A stretch of 47,043 nt of DNA from CAJINA01 sp964647585. Lineage in GTDB: Bacteria > Desulfobacterota > Desulfobacteria > Desulfobacterales > CAJINA01. Numbering within the stretch: position 1 is the first letter of the stretch; every line of letters begins with the position of its first letter. Of the stretch, positions 1 through 7,693 are shown in pieces. Location: assembly GCA_964647585.1 (NCBI GenBank), contig CAZYGG010000033.1:1-47043 (forward strand). Direction: 5' to 3'. The position numbers were made by a program, and so were the translations under genes. Under the pieces are notes generated by a model, which saw only the letters and a list, made by a program, of their open reading frames with translations, did no database searches and was not told the origin of the DNA.

Positions 1-578
1 TTTTCGACCAGCCCCTTCAATTTTCGCCGGGCGGTGCGGAACTTTTTACTCTGGATGGTGCTTATCAATTTAGCACTATCGCGCACACGTCCCTCACAGA
101 TGATATGGGGACCATCCCCAATCAAAACCTCCCACTCTCCGGCAACCGAGATATCGGAGGCTTCCAGTAAAGGATAGTATTCGTTAGCGACATAGTCTTT
201 ATAAGCGTCCCAGGATTGGGCGATGACATCCCACGTCTGGTTGAATTTAATGGTTTCATCATCGTAATCAGTCGAGTAGGCATCTTTTTTACCGGTGGAG
301 ACGAGGATTTTTGTTTTGTAAGACTTTACATAAGTGAGCAGCGTATCTTTTAATTTGTAAAATTTTCTATTCCGCAACGCCTTTTCGATGAGTTCCAGGT
401 CACTGCTCATACCTTCAATAAAAATTTCACTGTAGCCGCCCACCAGTACGATCCAGCCGGCGACAATATGAATTCCCAGGGAATTCATACCCGGTATGAA
501 CTCCTTGATCATGTATTTCCCGTAGGCTTCCCGCTGTTCACTTATGATGGTGTAGTATTGATTGAATTTTACCGGCAT
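1..578 (-). CDS. NIPSNAP-like / dimeric alpha-beta-barrel hypothetical protein (3' end missing)
   Basis: The minus strand is open from an ATG at 578 to the window edge, about 192 codons with no stop, so the C-terminus lies outside the window. An AAGGGGGG Shine-Dalgarno sits about 9 nt upstream of the ATG. The protein begins MPVKFNQYYTII and contains GMNSLGIHIVAGW. A second similar stretch further on begins with YVANEYYPLLEAS and a Trp-Glu-Val-Leu strand. The two-fold repeat of 'aromatic helix, then beta hairpin' and the charged, non-membrane composition suggest a ferredoxin-like alpha/beta fold of the NIPSNAP or dimeric-barrel kind. That is fold-level inference only; no catalytic motif is visible. 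No function is assigned, and it has no obvious link to the downstream solute-binding protein. Confidence 0.6.
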   Translation of the reverse strand, partial: MPVKFNQYYTIISEQREAYGKYMIKEFIPGMNSLGIHIVAGWIVLVGGYSEIFIEGMSSDLELIEKALRNRKFYKLKDTLLTYVKSYKTKILVSTGKKDAYSTDYDDETIKFNQTWDVIAQSWDAYKDYVANEYYPLLEASDISVAGEWEVLIGDGPHIICEGRVRDSAKLISTIQSKKFRTARRKLKGLVE

Positions 579-985
579 TGGTTACCCCCCTTGGCGATAG
601 TCACATGGTCCTTCAGTAGTCCTGAATCATAGCCGCATGTCAAAGTGGTTCCAGATCTTGCTGGCGCTTAACTGGTGTGCTGCCCATGTCGGTGACGATG
701 AGAGTTCGGTTTGGAGGAGCAATTAGAGCTCAGCCGTGAAGCGGGTATCGGATCCAGGTGCAGTTCAAAAATGGGGACACCAAATAAACCGAACGATGAC
801 TTCAAATTATAGCAGGCGGGCATAATTGTCAAAGAGATTTTACTGGACAGCAATGTTGCCCGGCCCCGGGTAAGCGGTTTCGGGGCGGGTCTTTATCGGG
901 TTTGCAACGAGTGATGAAAAAGTTGCCGCCTCGGGCTGAGAGGCCGGACCCGATGACACCGATCCGGCCTTCCTGACCTTGAGGG
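579..985. other. Intergenic gap between the NIPSNAP-like gene and the solute-binding protein
   Basis: This stretch of about 400 bases holds no convincing gene. The short ORFs in it lack ribosome-binding sites and family features. The only structured element is the hairpin at 941-970, downstream of the solute-binding-protein gene. Confidence 0.5.
941..970 (-). terminator. Possible terminator hairpin after the solute-binding-protein gene
   Basis: An 8-bp perfect stem, AGGCCGGA (941-948) with TCCGGCCT (963-970), encloses a 14-nt loop. It lies 15 nt beyond the TAG stop of the minus-strand gene ending at 986. The T run on the transcribed side begins only about 20 nt later, so it is not a classical intrinsic terminator. 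Confidence 0.4.
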
Positions 986-1786
986 CTACGGCAACGTCTT
1001 GATCCAGGAACCGTCCTGGAACCAGCGGGCATGGATTTGCTTGAGCAGTCCCGTGCCTTTGAGCATGTCGATAAAATTTTCCAGCCAGTTGATCATCAGC
1101 GCATCTTCGGCCACTACAATGCCCAGGGGCTCGTAGGAAATAGGTGATTCACCGGCCACGATGCCTTTTTCCTTATAACGGTAAGCCGTGAAAGCGCAGA
1201 ATGGAAAATCTGCAATGACAGCGTCGGCTTTGTCCACCAGCAGCATGCCGATGGCTGCGTCGTAGGATTTTGTTTTGACAATTTTAGCCTTGGCGGCGGT
1301 TTTTTCCGCAAAGCTTTGACTGGTAGAGTCCTTCAGCACCGCCACGGTTATATTGTTGTCGTTTATGGCTTCCGGATTTTGCAGTTTGGCCAGCGTTTTA
1401 GTTTTGGTCAGAAGGCCTTTACCGGACATGTAGTAAGGCCCCACAAAGGCCAGTTTGCGATTGCGCTGGGGTGTGATGGTCACGCTCGAGATGACCATAT
1501 CGACCTTGCCGGCGGCAACCGCCGGGAGCAGGTCGTTAAAAGGCATCTTCTTGAAAACAAGGCGGACCTCCAGCGAATTGGCGATGAGCCGGGCGATATC
1601 AGCGTCCAGACCGATGATATCCCCTTTTTTATTCGTTGCATTCAAGGGCGGCTGCTCACCGGTGGTGCCGACCACCAGCTCGTCTTTTTTGAGGATTCGA
1701 TCCATTACCTGACCGGCCGCAGCCGATTGAACGAAAACGAACGCCAACACGCTTGCCAGGAGTACGCCCACAATTGCCTTCCGCAT
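986..1786 (-). CDS. Extracellular solute-binding protein, family 3 (amino-acid type)
   Basis: Periplasmic receptor of the SBP_bac_3 family, about 266 residues, which normally delivers polar amino acids to an ABC permease. The start at 1786 is chosen because GGAGGAG lies 4 nt upstream; an upstream in-frame ATG at 1810 has none. A Sec signal peptide is clear: MRKAIV, a hydrophobic core GVLLASVLAFVFVQ, then SAAAG. The mature part shows the family layout: DELVVGTTGEQPPLN, GDIIGLDADIARLIA (the GFDvDLa-type motif), the VDMVISSVTITPQR loop and FVGPYYMSGKG. No permease or ATPase gene is adjacent, so it is an orphan receptor here. It may serve a transporter elsewhere or a sensor. It lies 172 nt downstream of hgcB on the same strand, and that proximity does not by itself show a functional link. 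Confidence 0.88.
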   Translation of the reverse strand: MRKAIVGVLLASVLAFVFVQSAAAGQVMDRILKKDELVVGTTGEQPPLNATNKKGDIIGLDADIARLIANSLEVRLVFKKMPFNDLLPAVAAGKVDMVISSVTITPQRNRKLAFVGPYYMSGKGLLTKTKTLAKLQNPEAINDNNITVAVLKDSTSQSFAEKTAAKAKIVKTKSYDAAIGMLLVDKADAVIADFPFCAFTAYRYKEKGIVAGESPISYEPLGIVVAEDALMINWLENFIDMLKGTGLLKQIHARWFQDGSWIKTLP

Positions 1787-1958
1787 GAAACTCCTCCATT
1801 TTTTGATCATTTTAATTTTAACCCCCCCTGTGGCTTACAGGGTGTTTACTATAGAAATGCTATTTACATAAAAGCGCACATTACCGTATAAGCGCTGCAT
1901 TGTCACCGGAAAACCGGTTAGAGGGGCAAAAACGGATGCGCCGGTTCCCGCCACCCGG

Positions 1959-2252
1959 CTAACAGCAGCCCCCACCCGGGCCGCAGGCCGCGTTTTCTTT
2001 GCCTTTTATCCAGGACTGGATAATATACGCGGCACAGCCGACACCCGGGGTAACGGTAATGGCTTCCGTCGGGCAGTTCAGGGCGCAGGCCCCGCATTCC
2101 ATGCAGCCGTCGCGGTCAACGAGCTGCACTTTGTCGGTGTTCATTTTAAAAACACCGTGGGGGCACACCATTTCACAGAGCCCGCACCCCACGCATTTGG
2201 TGCTGTCGAAGGCCAGAGTGGTTACATCCGGCAGATGTCTAAAATTCCTCAT
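1959..2252 (-). CDS. hgcB: HgcB, ferredoxin-like partner of the mercury methyltransferase HgcA
   Basis: Two-cluster ferredoxin of 97 residues that in the known system reduces the corrinoid of HgcA. The start at 2252 follows a GAGGTG site; the longer ORF from 2306 has none. The two [4Fe-4S] motifs are C20-C23-C26-C30 (CVGCGLCEMVC) and C50-C53-C56-C60 (CMECGACALNC). An extra Cys at 73 (GVGCAAY) and a C-terminal tail ending CGPGGGCC match the extra Cys and terminal Cys pair that separate HgcB from ordinary bacterial ferredoxins. It starts 86 nt after the hgcA stop on the same strand, as usual for hgcAB. Assignment is by motif plus gene order; methylation activity is inferred. Confidence 0.93.
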   Translation of the reverse strand: MRNFRHLPDVTTLAFDSTKCVGCGLCEMVCPHGVFKMNTDKVQLVDRDGCMECGACALNCPTEAITVTPGVGCAAYIIQSWIKGKENAACGPGGGCC

Positions 2253-2338
2253 TGGTACACCTCTTATTAACCTGCTGTCAGGTTTGCGATTAGATTTTAG
2301 GAACAATTCCTAATCCGCCGTGCCTGTAAAACCGGCAC

Positions 2339-3538
2339 TTAAAATGCAGATCCAATCCAGAATACCACGCCCAAAACGGCCATGCCGGCTTGAACGGGGA
2401 TAAAACGGCGCATCTCCTTCTCCACCCCGGAAGGGGAGGTGAATGGGGTTGTACCGGTAAAGTTCATTGCCAGATAGGAACTTACCGACGCGGCCAGGAA
2501 CAGCAGGGTCAGAAAGCCGGTAAACCCCTGGGACAACCCGGCCGCAATGGCGGCCGGCAGCACCAGGACCAGGCCGGTGAGAATTCCTTTTGTCGCAAAA
2601 GTGGTTCCGGGAACCCAGGGGAGCAGCAGCGGGGCGGCGCCCGCACCGGCCAGGATGCCCAGAAAAATGGCAAGGGCCGCCCACAGGCCCCGGCTCCAGA
2701 CCCCTGAAAAAGAGAAGATGCCCGGTCCGATACCGGATAGAACGAACAGGGCCAGCAGAACCCATAGGGCTGGTTTTAAGACCAGGGAAATTTCAACCGG
2801 AACGAGCACAAGCCTTTCCACAAAAGTGAAGGTTACCAGCCGCATTTCCCGGTCGGCCTGCAGGTCGTTTTCAAGAAACTTTACAATATCGCTGGCCCGG
2901 ACAGGGCCCCAGATGACCTTAAAGCCGCTGAGTTTCTTTACTTTTTTAGATGAGACCCCGGTCGCGCCCAGCTGCGGGACGATTATCCGGCGATGGGTGG
3001 CCACCTTTTCAAGGCCGGATTCAATGATTCTTTTCACAAGTTCCCCTGTGGCGAAGGTACCTTTTCCGGCCGCGCACCAGACATTGATGCCCCGGGTGTC
3101 CAGAATCAGCAGCCAGACGTTCTGGCCGTCAAGTTCCCGGCGAACATGGTCAAAGCTCAGTTTGTAATTGGCGGTGACAATGACCGGCGCGTCCTGATCC
3201 GGACTTCCGATGGCATAGAGGCCCGGTGCCACTTTATAGTCGTTGCGGCCGATCCCGGTGCGTGTCAGGGCGGTGCTGAGGATATCTTTCAGGCCCAGGC
3301 GAGTTTTTACAAGCGGCACTCTCCCCGCAGGGGTCTGCCTGAAACCGTCAACGAAACCGCGTATGGAATAGCCCGGTTTTTCATCGGGTCCCGCTGGAGG
3401 ACCCGCCGGCGGCCCGCAACAGGGCTCGTCACTTTCAACTCCGCCCGCCGTGGGCATCTTGTCCATCAGGGTTACCGGGGAGTTCCCGCCCTGGGGCTGT
3501 TGGGTACAATCACAGGCTGGTGATTTTTCGGTATCCAT
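2339..3538 (-). CDS. hgcA: HgcA, corrinoid membrane protein for mercury methylation
   Basis: Corrinoid protein that transfers a methyl group to Hg(II); 399 residues. The defining cap-helix motif NVWCAAGK is at residues 152-159, with Cys155 as the expected lower-axial cobalt ligand. Downstream, from about residue 230 to the end, are about five hydrophobic segments (PALWVLLALFVLSGI, AALAIFLGILAGAG, GLVLVLPAAIAAGL, GFLTLLFLAASVSS, AGMAVLGVVFWIG), which is the HgcA membrane domain. The ATG at 3538 has CGGAG 5 nt upstream. The N-terminus is longer than usual: about 55 residues before the conserved part contain Cys9, Cys11, Cys40 and Cys41 plus Pro/Gly-rich repeats (CCGPPAGPPAGP). It is followed by hgcB and preceded 30 nt upstream by arsR, so the three probably form one transcript. 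The methyl donor in known systems is methyl-tetrahydrofolate-linked; the metF cluster 24 kb away would supply that pool. Confidence 0.95.
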   Translation of the reverse strand: MDTEKSPACDCTQQPQGGNSPVTLMDKMPTAGGVESDEPCCGPPAGPPAGPDEKPGYSIRGFVDGFRQTPAGRVPLVKTRLGLKDILSTALTRTGIGRNDYKVAPGLYAIGSPDQDAPVIVTANYKLSFDHVRRELDGQNVWLLILDTRGINVWCAAGKGTFATGELVKRIIESGLEKVATHRRIIVPQLGATGVSSKKVKKLSGFKVIWGPVRASDIVKFLENDLQADREMRLVTFTFVERLVLVPVEISLVLKPALWVLLALFVLSGIGPGIFSFSGVWSRGLWAALAIFLGILAGAGAAPLLLPWVPGTTFATKGILTGLVLVLPAAIAAGLSQGFTGFLTLLFLAASVSSYLAMNFTGTTPFTSPSGVEKEMRRFIPVQAGMAVLGVVFWIGSAF

Positions 3539-3568
3539 GTTTTCTCCGTTGTTTGTTTGGGTTTGAAC

Positions 3569-3859
3569 TTACAGGCCGGCAACCGCGTTTTTAAGGCGGT
3601 TGAGGACGTCATGGTCGACACAATAGCAGGTCCGGGGCCCTTCAATTTCACCCTTTACCAGGCCCACGGCCTTCAGGTGTTTCAGGTGCTGGCTTACGGT
3701 TGACTGCGAAAGGGGCAGGATTTCGACTATTTCGCCGCAGATACAGCAGTTTACTCTCTTCAAATGTTCAATGATTTTAAGGCGAACCGGGTGTGCCAGG
3801 GCCTTAAAAAGTCCGGCCAGTTCCTCGCGTTCCGTGCCATGGCTAAGAGTGTCGAACAC
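3569..3859 (-). CDS. ArsR/SmtB-family metal(loid)-type repressor upstream of hgcAB
   Basis: Winged-helix regulator of 96 residues. The HTH runs from about residue 20 (ALAHPVRLKIIEHL) to the recognition helix LSQSTVSQHLKHLKAVGLV, with a beta wing around EGPRTCYC. Cys38, Cys39 and Cys41 (NCCICGEIV) occupy the region of the ELCVCDL-type As(III)/metal site of ArsR, and Cys78 and Cys80 add a second pair, so a thiophilic effector is likely. The start is GTG at 3859 with AGAGGAGG just upstream; no better ATG exists. The gene heads the arsR-hgcA-hgcB transcript. A 20-bp operator overlaps its own -10 box, which indicates autoregulation. The effector (arsenic, mercury or other) cannot be read from the sequence. 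Confidence 0.9.
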   Translation of the reverse strand: MFDTLSHGTEREELAGLFKALAHPVRLKIIEHLKRVNCCICGEIVEILPLSQSTVSQHLKHLKAVGLVKGEIEGPRTCYCVDHDVLNRLKNAVAGL

Positions 3860-3878
3860 GATGCCTCCTCTGAATCAT

Positions 3879-3920
3879 TTATCGTTAATCTACGATAAGC
3901 GATAAAGGGATGCCTGTCAA
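3879..3920 (-). promoter_or_regulatory. Promoter and ArsR-type operator of arsR-hgcAB
   Basis: On the minus strand, TTGACA (3915-3920) is separated by exactly 17 nt from TATCGT (3892-3897), a good sigma-70 arrangement. The -10 box lies inside a perfect inverted repeat at 3879-3898: arms TTATCGT and ACGATAA around a 6-nt centre. A dyad over the -10 just upstream of an arsR start is the classical autorepressor operator layout. The GTG start of arsR is about 20 nt downstream. Confidence 0.75.
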
Positions 3921-4077
3921 GCAGCACTCAACTACTTTTCTTCAGATTTGGGTTCTGGCGTGATCTTCGTTGTGGAATATATCTGATAATAATCATCGCC
4001 CCGGCAGTTGCGCAAAATCCTGAAACTGTCAAGTACCATAAATCTTCCAGTTTTTGCTGGCAGTTAACCGATGATTA

Positions 4078-4767
4078 TTATTCGGAGCCATGCTTGGCAG
4101 CTTCGTCTCTTATTTTATCCACGATTTCACTGTAGGGATTGTCCTCCGGAATAACGCCCTCCAGGAATTCAACATAGCCATGTATCTTTTCCAGGGATTC
4201 GGTCTGTATCCGAATAATGGTTTCATACTCCTTCTGCATGCCGAAAACACTGTCTATCCGTCCGCCGATAATCTTCAGGAGGTGTTCAACCTGGTCTTCC
4301 GGCAGGTCTGCGCTGTTTTTGAGCTGGTCGAGGAGTTGGTTGTGCAGGGTTCGATAGATCTGGAGGTTATTTTCCGAATTGATGAATGTTTTATAGTCCA
4401 GTATTCTTTCAATTTTGCTGCGCAGTTCATCCATCGGCACCGGTTTCATAATATAATCAAAAGCACCCATTTTCATCGCTTCAATGGCTGTTTCGATGGT
4501 GGCGAATCCGGTGATCATGATGACTTCCGCAGAAGGGGCGTGTGCCTTCACGTATTTGAGCACCAGCATACCGGCTTCCGCGTTGCCGTTACCGTCCGGC
4601 ATATTTTTGTCGGTGAGGACAATATCGTATTCATCGGCCTCCAGGCAGGCAACCGCACTGTGGGCGGAATCGGCGGTTTCAATGTCATAGCCGTCACGTT
4701 CCAGAAAAGTTGTCAGAAGATCGCGAACCTGGGGATCATCATCAACGACAAGAATTCTTGCTTTCAT
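4078..4767 (-). CDS. Response regulator, receiver domain with helical C-terminus
   Basis: Receiver protein of 229 residues. The start at 4767 (MKARILVVDDD) is preferred because GCGAGGA lies 3 nt upstream; the ATG at 4800 is weaker. The acidic pair DDD, the phospho-acceptor in VLTDKNMPDG, the switch Thr in MITGF and the Lys in MKPVPMDEL are all present. After about residue 120 there is no DNA-binding or enzymatic domain, only long amphipathic helices (NNLQIYRTLHNQLLDQL, QKEYETIIRIQTES) that suggest a dimerisation or partner-binding coiled coil. Its start is 57 nt after the stop of the sigma-54 activator, so the two probably act as a split NtrC-type pair. No histidine kinase is adjacent. Confidence 0.85.
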   Translation of the reverse strand: MKARILVVDDDPQVRDLLTTFLERDGYDIETADSAHSAVACLEADEYDIVLTDKNMPDGNGNAEAGMLVLKYVKAHAPSAEVIMITGFATIETAIEAMKMGAFDYIMKPVPMDELRSKIERILDYKTFINSENNLQIYRTLHNQLLDQLKNSADLPEDQVEHLLKIIGGRIDSVFGMQKEYETIIRIQTESLEKIHGYVEFLEGVIPEDNPYSEIVDKIRDEAAKHGSE

Positions 4768-4824
4768 TTTTCCTCGCGCAGCATTCATTTGCCGGCTCAA
4801 AGGGGCCGGTGGTATTTTACGGTT

Positions 4825-5820
4825 TTACCCATTCGACCGGACATCCGATGGCGTAATCTCGTAACGTTTGATTTTTTCTACCAGGGTCGTCCGGTTAAGA
4901 TGCAGAAGCTTGGCGGCTCTGTTTTTTACCCATTTGGCCTTTTCAAGGGATTGCAGAATCAGGTCTTTTTCGAATTCGGTTACCGCAGTGGCCAGCGGAA
5001 TACCCTCTTCTGAAATCTCTTTGGCCGGGGGGGGCGTGATCACTTTCCGGGGCCCCCTGATTTTGTCCGGAAGGTCGGCGGGCTGCAGCCAGCCCATCTG
5101 CTTAAGAACAACCAGCCTCTCAACCAGGTTTTTAAGTTCACGAATATTCCCGGGCCATGCATAGGCATGGAGCAGGTCAAGGGTATCTGCGGTAAAGCCT
5201 TCTATGGCCAGGTTGTTTTTTTGATTAAACTGTTCGTGGAAATGTTTGGCCAGCAGGGGGATATCCGATTTCCTTTCACGAAGGGGCGGCAGGTGCAGCG
5301 GAATTACAAAAAGGCGATAGAAAAGGTCCTCCCGGAACAGGCCCTGTTCCATCCGTTCTTCCAGGTCGCGATGCGTAGCGGCAATAACCCTGATATTCAC
5401 GGAGATGGTACGGTTTCCGCCCACCTTTTCAAATTCATTTTCTTCAAGTACCCTGAGTATTTTGACCTGAAGATCCGGGCTCATGTCCCCGATTTCATCA
5501 AGGAAAATCGTACCGGAATTGGCTTGTTCGAATTTTCCATTTTTGGAAGTAAAGGCACCGGTGAAGGCGCCCTTGGTATGTCCGAACAGTTCACTCTCAA
5601 GCAGGTTTTCAGGCAGGGCCCCACAATTGATAGAGACAAATGGCCGATCTGCCCGGGTGGAGTTCTGGTGAATCGCGCGGGCAATAACACCTTTTCCGGT
5701 TCCGGTTTCGCCGGTGATCAAAATAGTGCTGTCGCTACCGGTCACTTTATCAATAACACTGAAAATGTTTTTGATTTCGTCGCTTTGCCCTATAATCCCA
5801 TTTAATTCGAGATGGGCCAT
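4825..5820 (-). CDS. Sigma-54-dependent transcriptional activator without receiver domain
   Basis: AAA+ enhancer-binding protein of 331 residues. The ATPase core begins almost at the N-terminus: Walker A GETGTGKG near residue 40, sigma-54 contact loop GAFTGA near 87, Walker B TIFLDEIGD near 105, and the arginine-finger region FREDLFYRL. A short linker leads to a Fis-type HTH (VKNRAAKLLHLNRTTLVEKIKRY). Typical NtrC proteins carry a receiver or GAF domain in front; here it is absent and a separate receiver protein follows in the same transcript. A GGAAG site precedes the ATG at 5820. The target promoters are unknown; no convincing -24/-12 element was recognised in the window. Confidence 0.92.
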   Translation of the reverse strand: MAHLELNGIIGQSDEIKNIFSVIDKVTGSDSTILITGETGTGKGVIARAIHQNSTRADRPFVSINCGALPENLLESELFGHTKGAFTGAFTSKNGKFEQANSGTIFLDEIGDMSPDLQVKILRVLEENEFEKVGGNRTISVNIRVIAATHRDLEERMEQGLFREDLFYRLFVIPLHLPPLRERKSDIPLLAKHFHEQFNQKNNLAIEGFTADTLDLLHAYAWPGNIRELKNLVERLVVLKQMGWLQPADLPDKIRGPRKVITPPPAKEISEEGIPLATAVTEFEKDLILQSLEKAKWVKNRAAKLLHLNRTTLVEKIKRYEITPSDVRSNG

Positions 5821-6147
5821 ACCCGCTTCCTTTCACACCGGTAAGGAGTATCAACTGAGGCGTTACACCACCTGACACAAGGATAAGAGAATGTATCGAT
5901 GGGTAAATCAGGACCGAATAATCGGTTTTAAGAAAAGATATATATCGCTCACCCTGTCTGCATGTCAATATACAAAGAAGGTAAAAATTTTAGGAAGGGT
6001 GGTTTGCTGTTTTGGTCCTTTTATTGTAGTATTTGAATCCAAACAACAGTTTTGGACAAAAAACTGCCCCTACCAGAAAAAACAAAATATAGATTGAGCC
6101 CCCGCTTGCTCTATCCGACCGGTTGCCCCAAACAGGAGGACGGGTTG
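5821..6147. other. Intergenic region between the sigma-54 activator and sppA
   Basis: Divergent gene starts flank this AT-richer stretch, so it should hold promoters for both directions. No consensus element stood out by eye. In-frame codons upstream of 6148 (ATG at 6052) have no ribosome-binding site and are not counted as part of sppA. Confidence 0.4.
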
Positions 6148-7356
6148 ATGATGAGACTTGTTGCTATACTAGAAGCTATTTCAAAAAACGGATTTTGGTT
6201 CCCCGCAAAAAACACGCGGGATCTACGACGAATCAAGGCGGTCGCGAGGATGCAACCGGAGGAATACGAGTGTATTTCGAGGATAGCGCCAGAGGCTTCA
6301 CTCCGTGCCGAAACCGAGCGCCCAACGCCGAGATTGGGCCAATCTTTCTTCGCTCTTCTAGCTACGCCCGACAAGAAGACTTTTTGGGGATGGCTTTTAA
6401 TTTGTGCGGTCATACTGACCGGTTGCGCGTCACCCAGCATAAAACTTATATCCGATGCGGCCGATCCGCTGCGCGAGTTCACGCTGGAGGGCACCACCGC
6501 TGAAAAAATCCTGATTGTTCCGATCCGGGGCGTGATCAGCGATAATCCCCGGAAGGGGTTTATCCGGGTCTTGCCGAGCATGGTCCAGAAAGTGGTTGCC
6601 CACCTGAGAAAGGCCGAAAAGGATGCCGACATAAAAGCCGTTATTTTGAAAATTAACAGCCCCGGCGGATCGGCCACGGCCAGCGATATCCTCTACCGGG
6701 AAATCAATGCCTATAAGCAGAAAAGCGGTGTGAAGATCGTGGCTGCCATGATGGGGCTGGCCGCTTCCGGCGGGTACTATGTGGCCATGCCCGCGGACAC
6801 GATTGTGGCCCATCCCACCACGGTAACCGGTTCGGTCGGGGCCGTTTTTATAAAACCCGAGGTGTCCGGTCTGATGGAGAAAATCGGTGTGGATGTGACC
6901 GTTCACAAGTCCGGTCGCAACAAGGATATGGGGTCCCCTTTTCGAACCCCGTCCAAAGAGGAAGAAAGCATTATGCAGGCGCTTATAGACAGCCTGGGAA
7001 AGCGCTTTACCGGCCTTGTGGCCCAACATCGCAAGTTGTCCCCGCAAGCCTTGCAGGAGGTGGCCACCGCCCGGATCTATATTGCCGCCGATGCCCAGAA
7101 AGCAGGATTGGTGGATCGGATCGGGTATATTGACGATGCGCTGCAGGAGGCGCGTAAGTTGGCCGCTCTGCCGGACAGTGCCAAAGTGGTGATCTACCGA
7201 AGAACCAGTTTCCCCGATGACAACATATACAATCCACTCAGCACCGGTACCGAGGGCAAGCCGCCGGCGCTGGTGGACTTGGGGGTGCTGGAATGGGTTC
7301 CCCCACAGACAGCCGGCTTCTACTATCTCTGGCCTGCTTATGCGGGCGGGTTTTGA
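6148..7356 (+). CDS. sppA: SppA-type (S49) lipoprotein signal-peptide peptidase with repeat insertion near its N-terminus
   Basis: Serine protease of the S49 family that degrades cleaved signal peptides at the inner membrane. The conserved domain starts around KILIVPIRGVISDNP. It includes KINSPGGSATASDILYREI, the nucleophile region MMGLAASGGYYVAMPAD and the KSGRNKDMGSPFR segment with the general-base Lys. A lipobox (LLICAVILTGC) makes it a probable lipoprotein. The start at 6148 has AGGAGGA 7 nt upstream. Between MMRLVA and the hydrophobic stretch lie about 75 residues encoded by an interspersed repeat (about 6172-6392) that stays in frame. The signal peptide is therefore abnormally long and may not work unless a later start is used. 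A second truncated copy of the repeat lies directly after the gene. Confidence 0.82.
   Translation: MMRLVAILEAISKNGFWFPAKNTRDLRRIKAVARMQPEEYECISRIAPEASLRAETERPTPRLGQSFFALLATPDKKTFWGWLLICAVILTGCASPSIKLISDAADPLREFTLEGTTAEKILIVPIRGVISDNPRKGFIRVLPSMVQKVVAHLRKAEKDADIKAVILKINSPGGSATASDILYREINAYKQKSGVKIVAAMMGLAASGGYYVAMPADTIVAHPTTVTGSVGAVFIKPEVSGLMEKIGVDVTVHKSGRNKDMGSPFRTPSKEEESIMQALIDSLGKRFTGLVAQHRKLSPQALQEVATARIYIAADAQKAGLVDRIGYIDDALQEARKLAALPDSAKVVIYRRTSFPDDNIYNPLSTGTEGKPPALVDLGVLEWVPPQTAGFYYLWPAYAGGF
6172..6392 (+). repeat. Interspersed MITE-like repeat inserted in the 5' part of sppA
   Basis: The left end GAAGCTATTTCAAAAAA, the core AACCGGAGGAATAC-N5-GTATTTCGAGGAT, the block GCGCCCAACGC..GAGATTGGGCCAA and the right end AAGACTTTTTG recur in the same order in the copy at 40158-40296. 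The copy here is longer, about 220 bp against 139 bp, and is read through as part of sppA. Confidence 0.7.
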
Positions 7357-7410
7357 GAACACCCGGCCCTGCCGATTAAAATCGCTTGTAAGAGGGCTGA
7401 CAACGTAGTA

Positions 7411-7480
7411 GAACCCATCTCAAAAAAGTCTTCTTGCCCAAACTCGCGTTGGGCGCTCATATCAAATCCTCGAAATACGG
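7411..7480 (-). repeat. Truncated copy of the same repeat, inverted
   Basis: On the plus strand it reads CCCATCTCAAAAAAGTCTT, then GCCCAAACTCGCGTTGGGCGC and ATCAAATCCTCGAAATAC. This is the reverse complement of the right half of the 40158-40296 element. The other half is missing. It stops about 13 bp before the start of the small membrane protein gene. Confidence 0.7.
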
Positions 7481-7492
7481 GAATCCGGGCGA

Positions 7493-7693
7493 ATGAATAC
7501 AATTACACTTGTGGTGACAGTTTTGACCCTGTGGCTTGTCATGGGGCTGGGGTTTCTGTCAAAGTATGCGGCCTTTAAAAAAGAGGGCAAGACTCCATAC
7601 CAGGCCTGGACGACCGTCGAGGGTCTTCTTTTCGTGGCCAGTGTCATCCTGGCCCCGGTCCTGGCGGCAGTCTACCGCGGTCTGGGCGGGTAG
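7493..7693 (+). CDS. Small two-helix membrane protein, unknown function
   Basis: ORF of 66 residues with two hydrophobic segments: ITLVVTVLTLWLVMGLGFL near the N-terminus and VEGLLFVASVILAPVLAAV near the C-terminus. They are joined by a basic, soluble loop (SKYAAFKKEGKTPYQAW). The regular hydrophobic pattern and positive loop look like a real small inner-membrane protein rather than chance. There is no good ribosome-binding site and the start abuts a repeat copy, so the start may be wrong. No family was recognised. It follows sppA by 136 nt. Confidence 0.45.
   Translation: MNTITLVVTVLTLWLVMGLGFLSKYAAFKKEGKTPYQAWTTVEGLLFVASVILAPVLAAVYRGLGG

Noticed and set aside
668..853. 61-codon minus-strand ORF
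   Set aside because: No ribosome site, and its composition is unlike neighbouring genes.
1316..1891. Plus-strand ORF over the solute-binding protein
   Set aside because: It is antisense to a well-supported gene with signal peptide and family motifs; it has no domain and no ribosome site.
6052..6147. Upstream extension of sppA from ATG 6052
   Set aside because: There is no ribosome-binding site at 6052, whereas AGGAGGA precedes 6148. The extra residues have no signal-peptide character.
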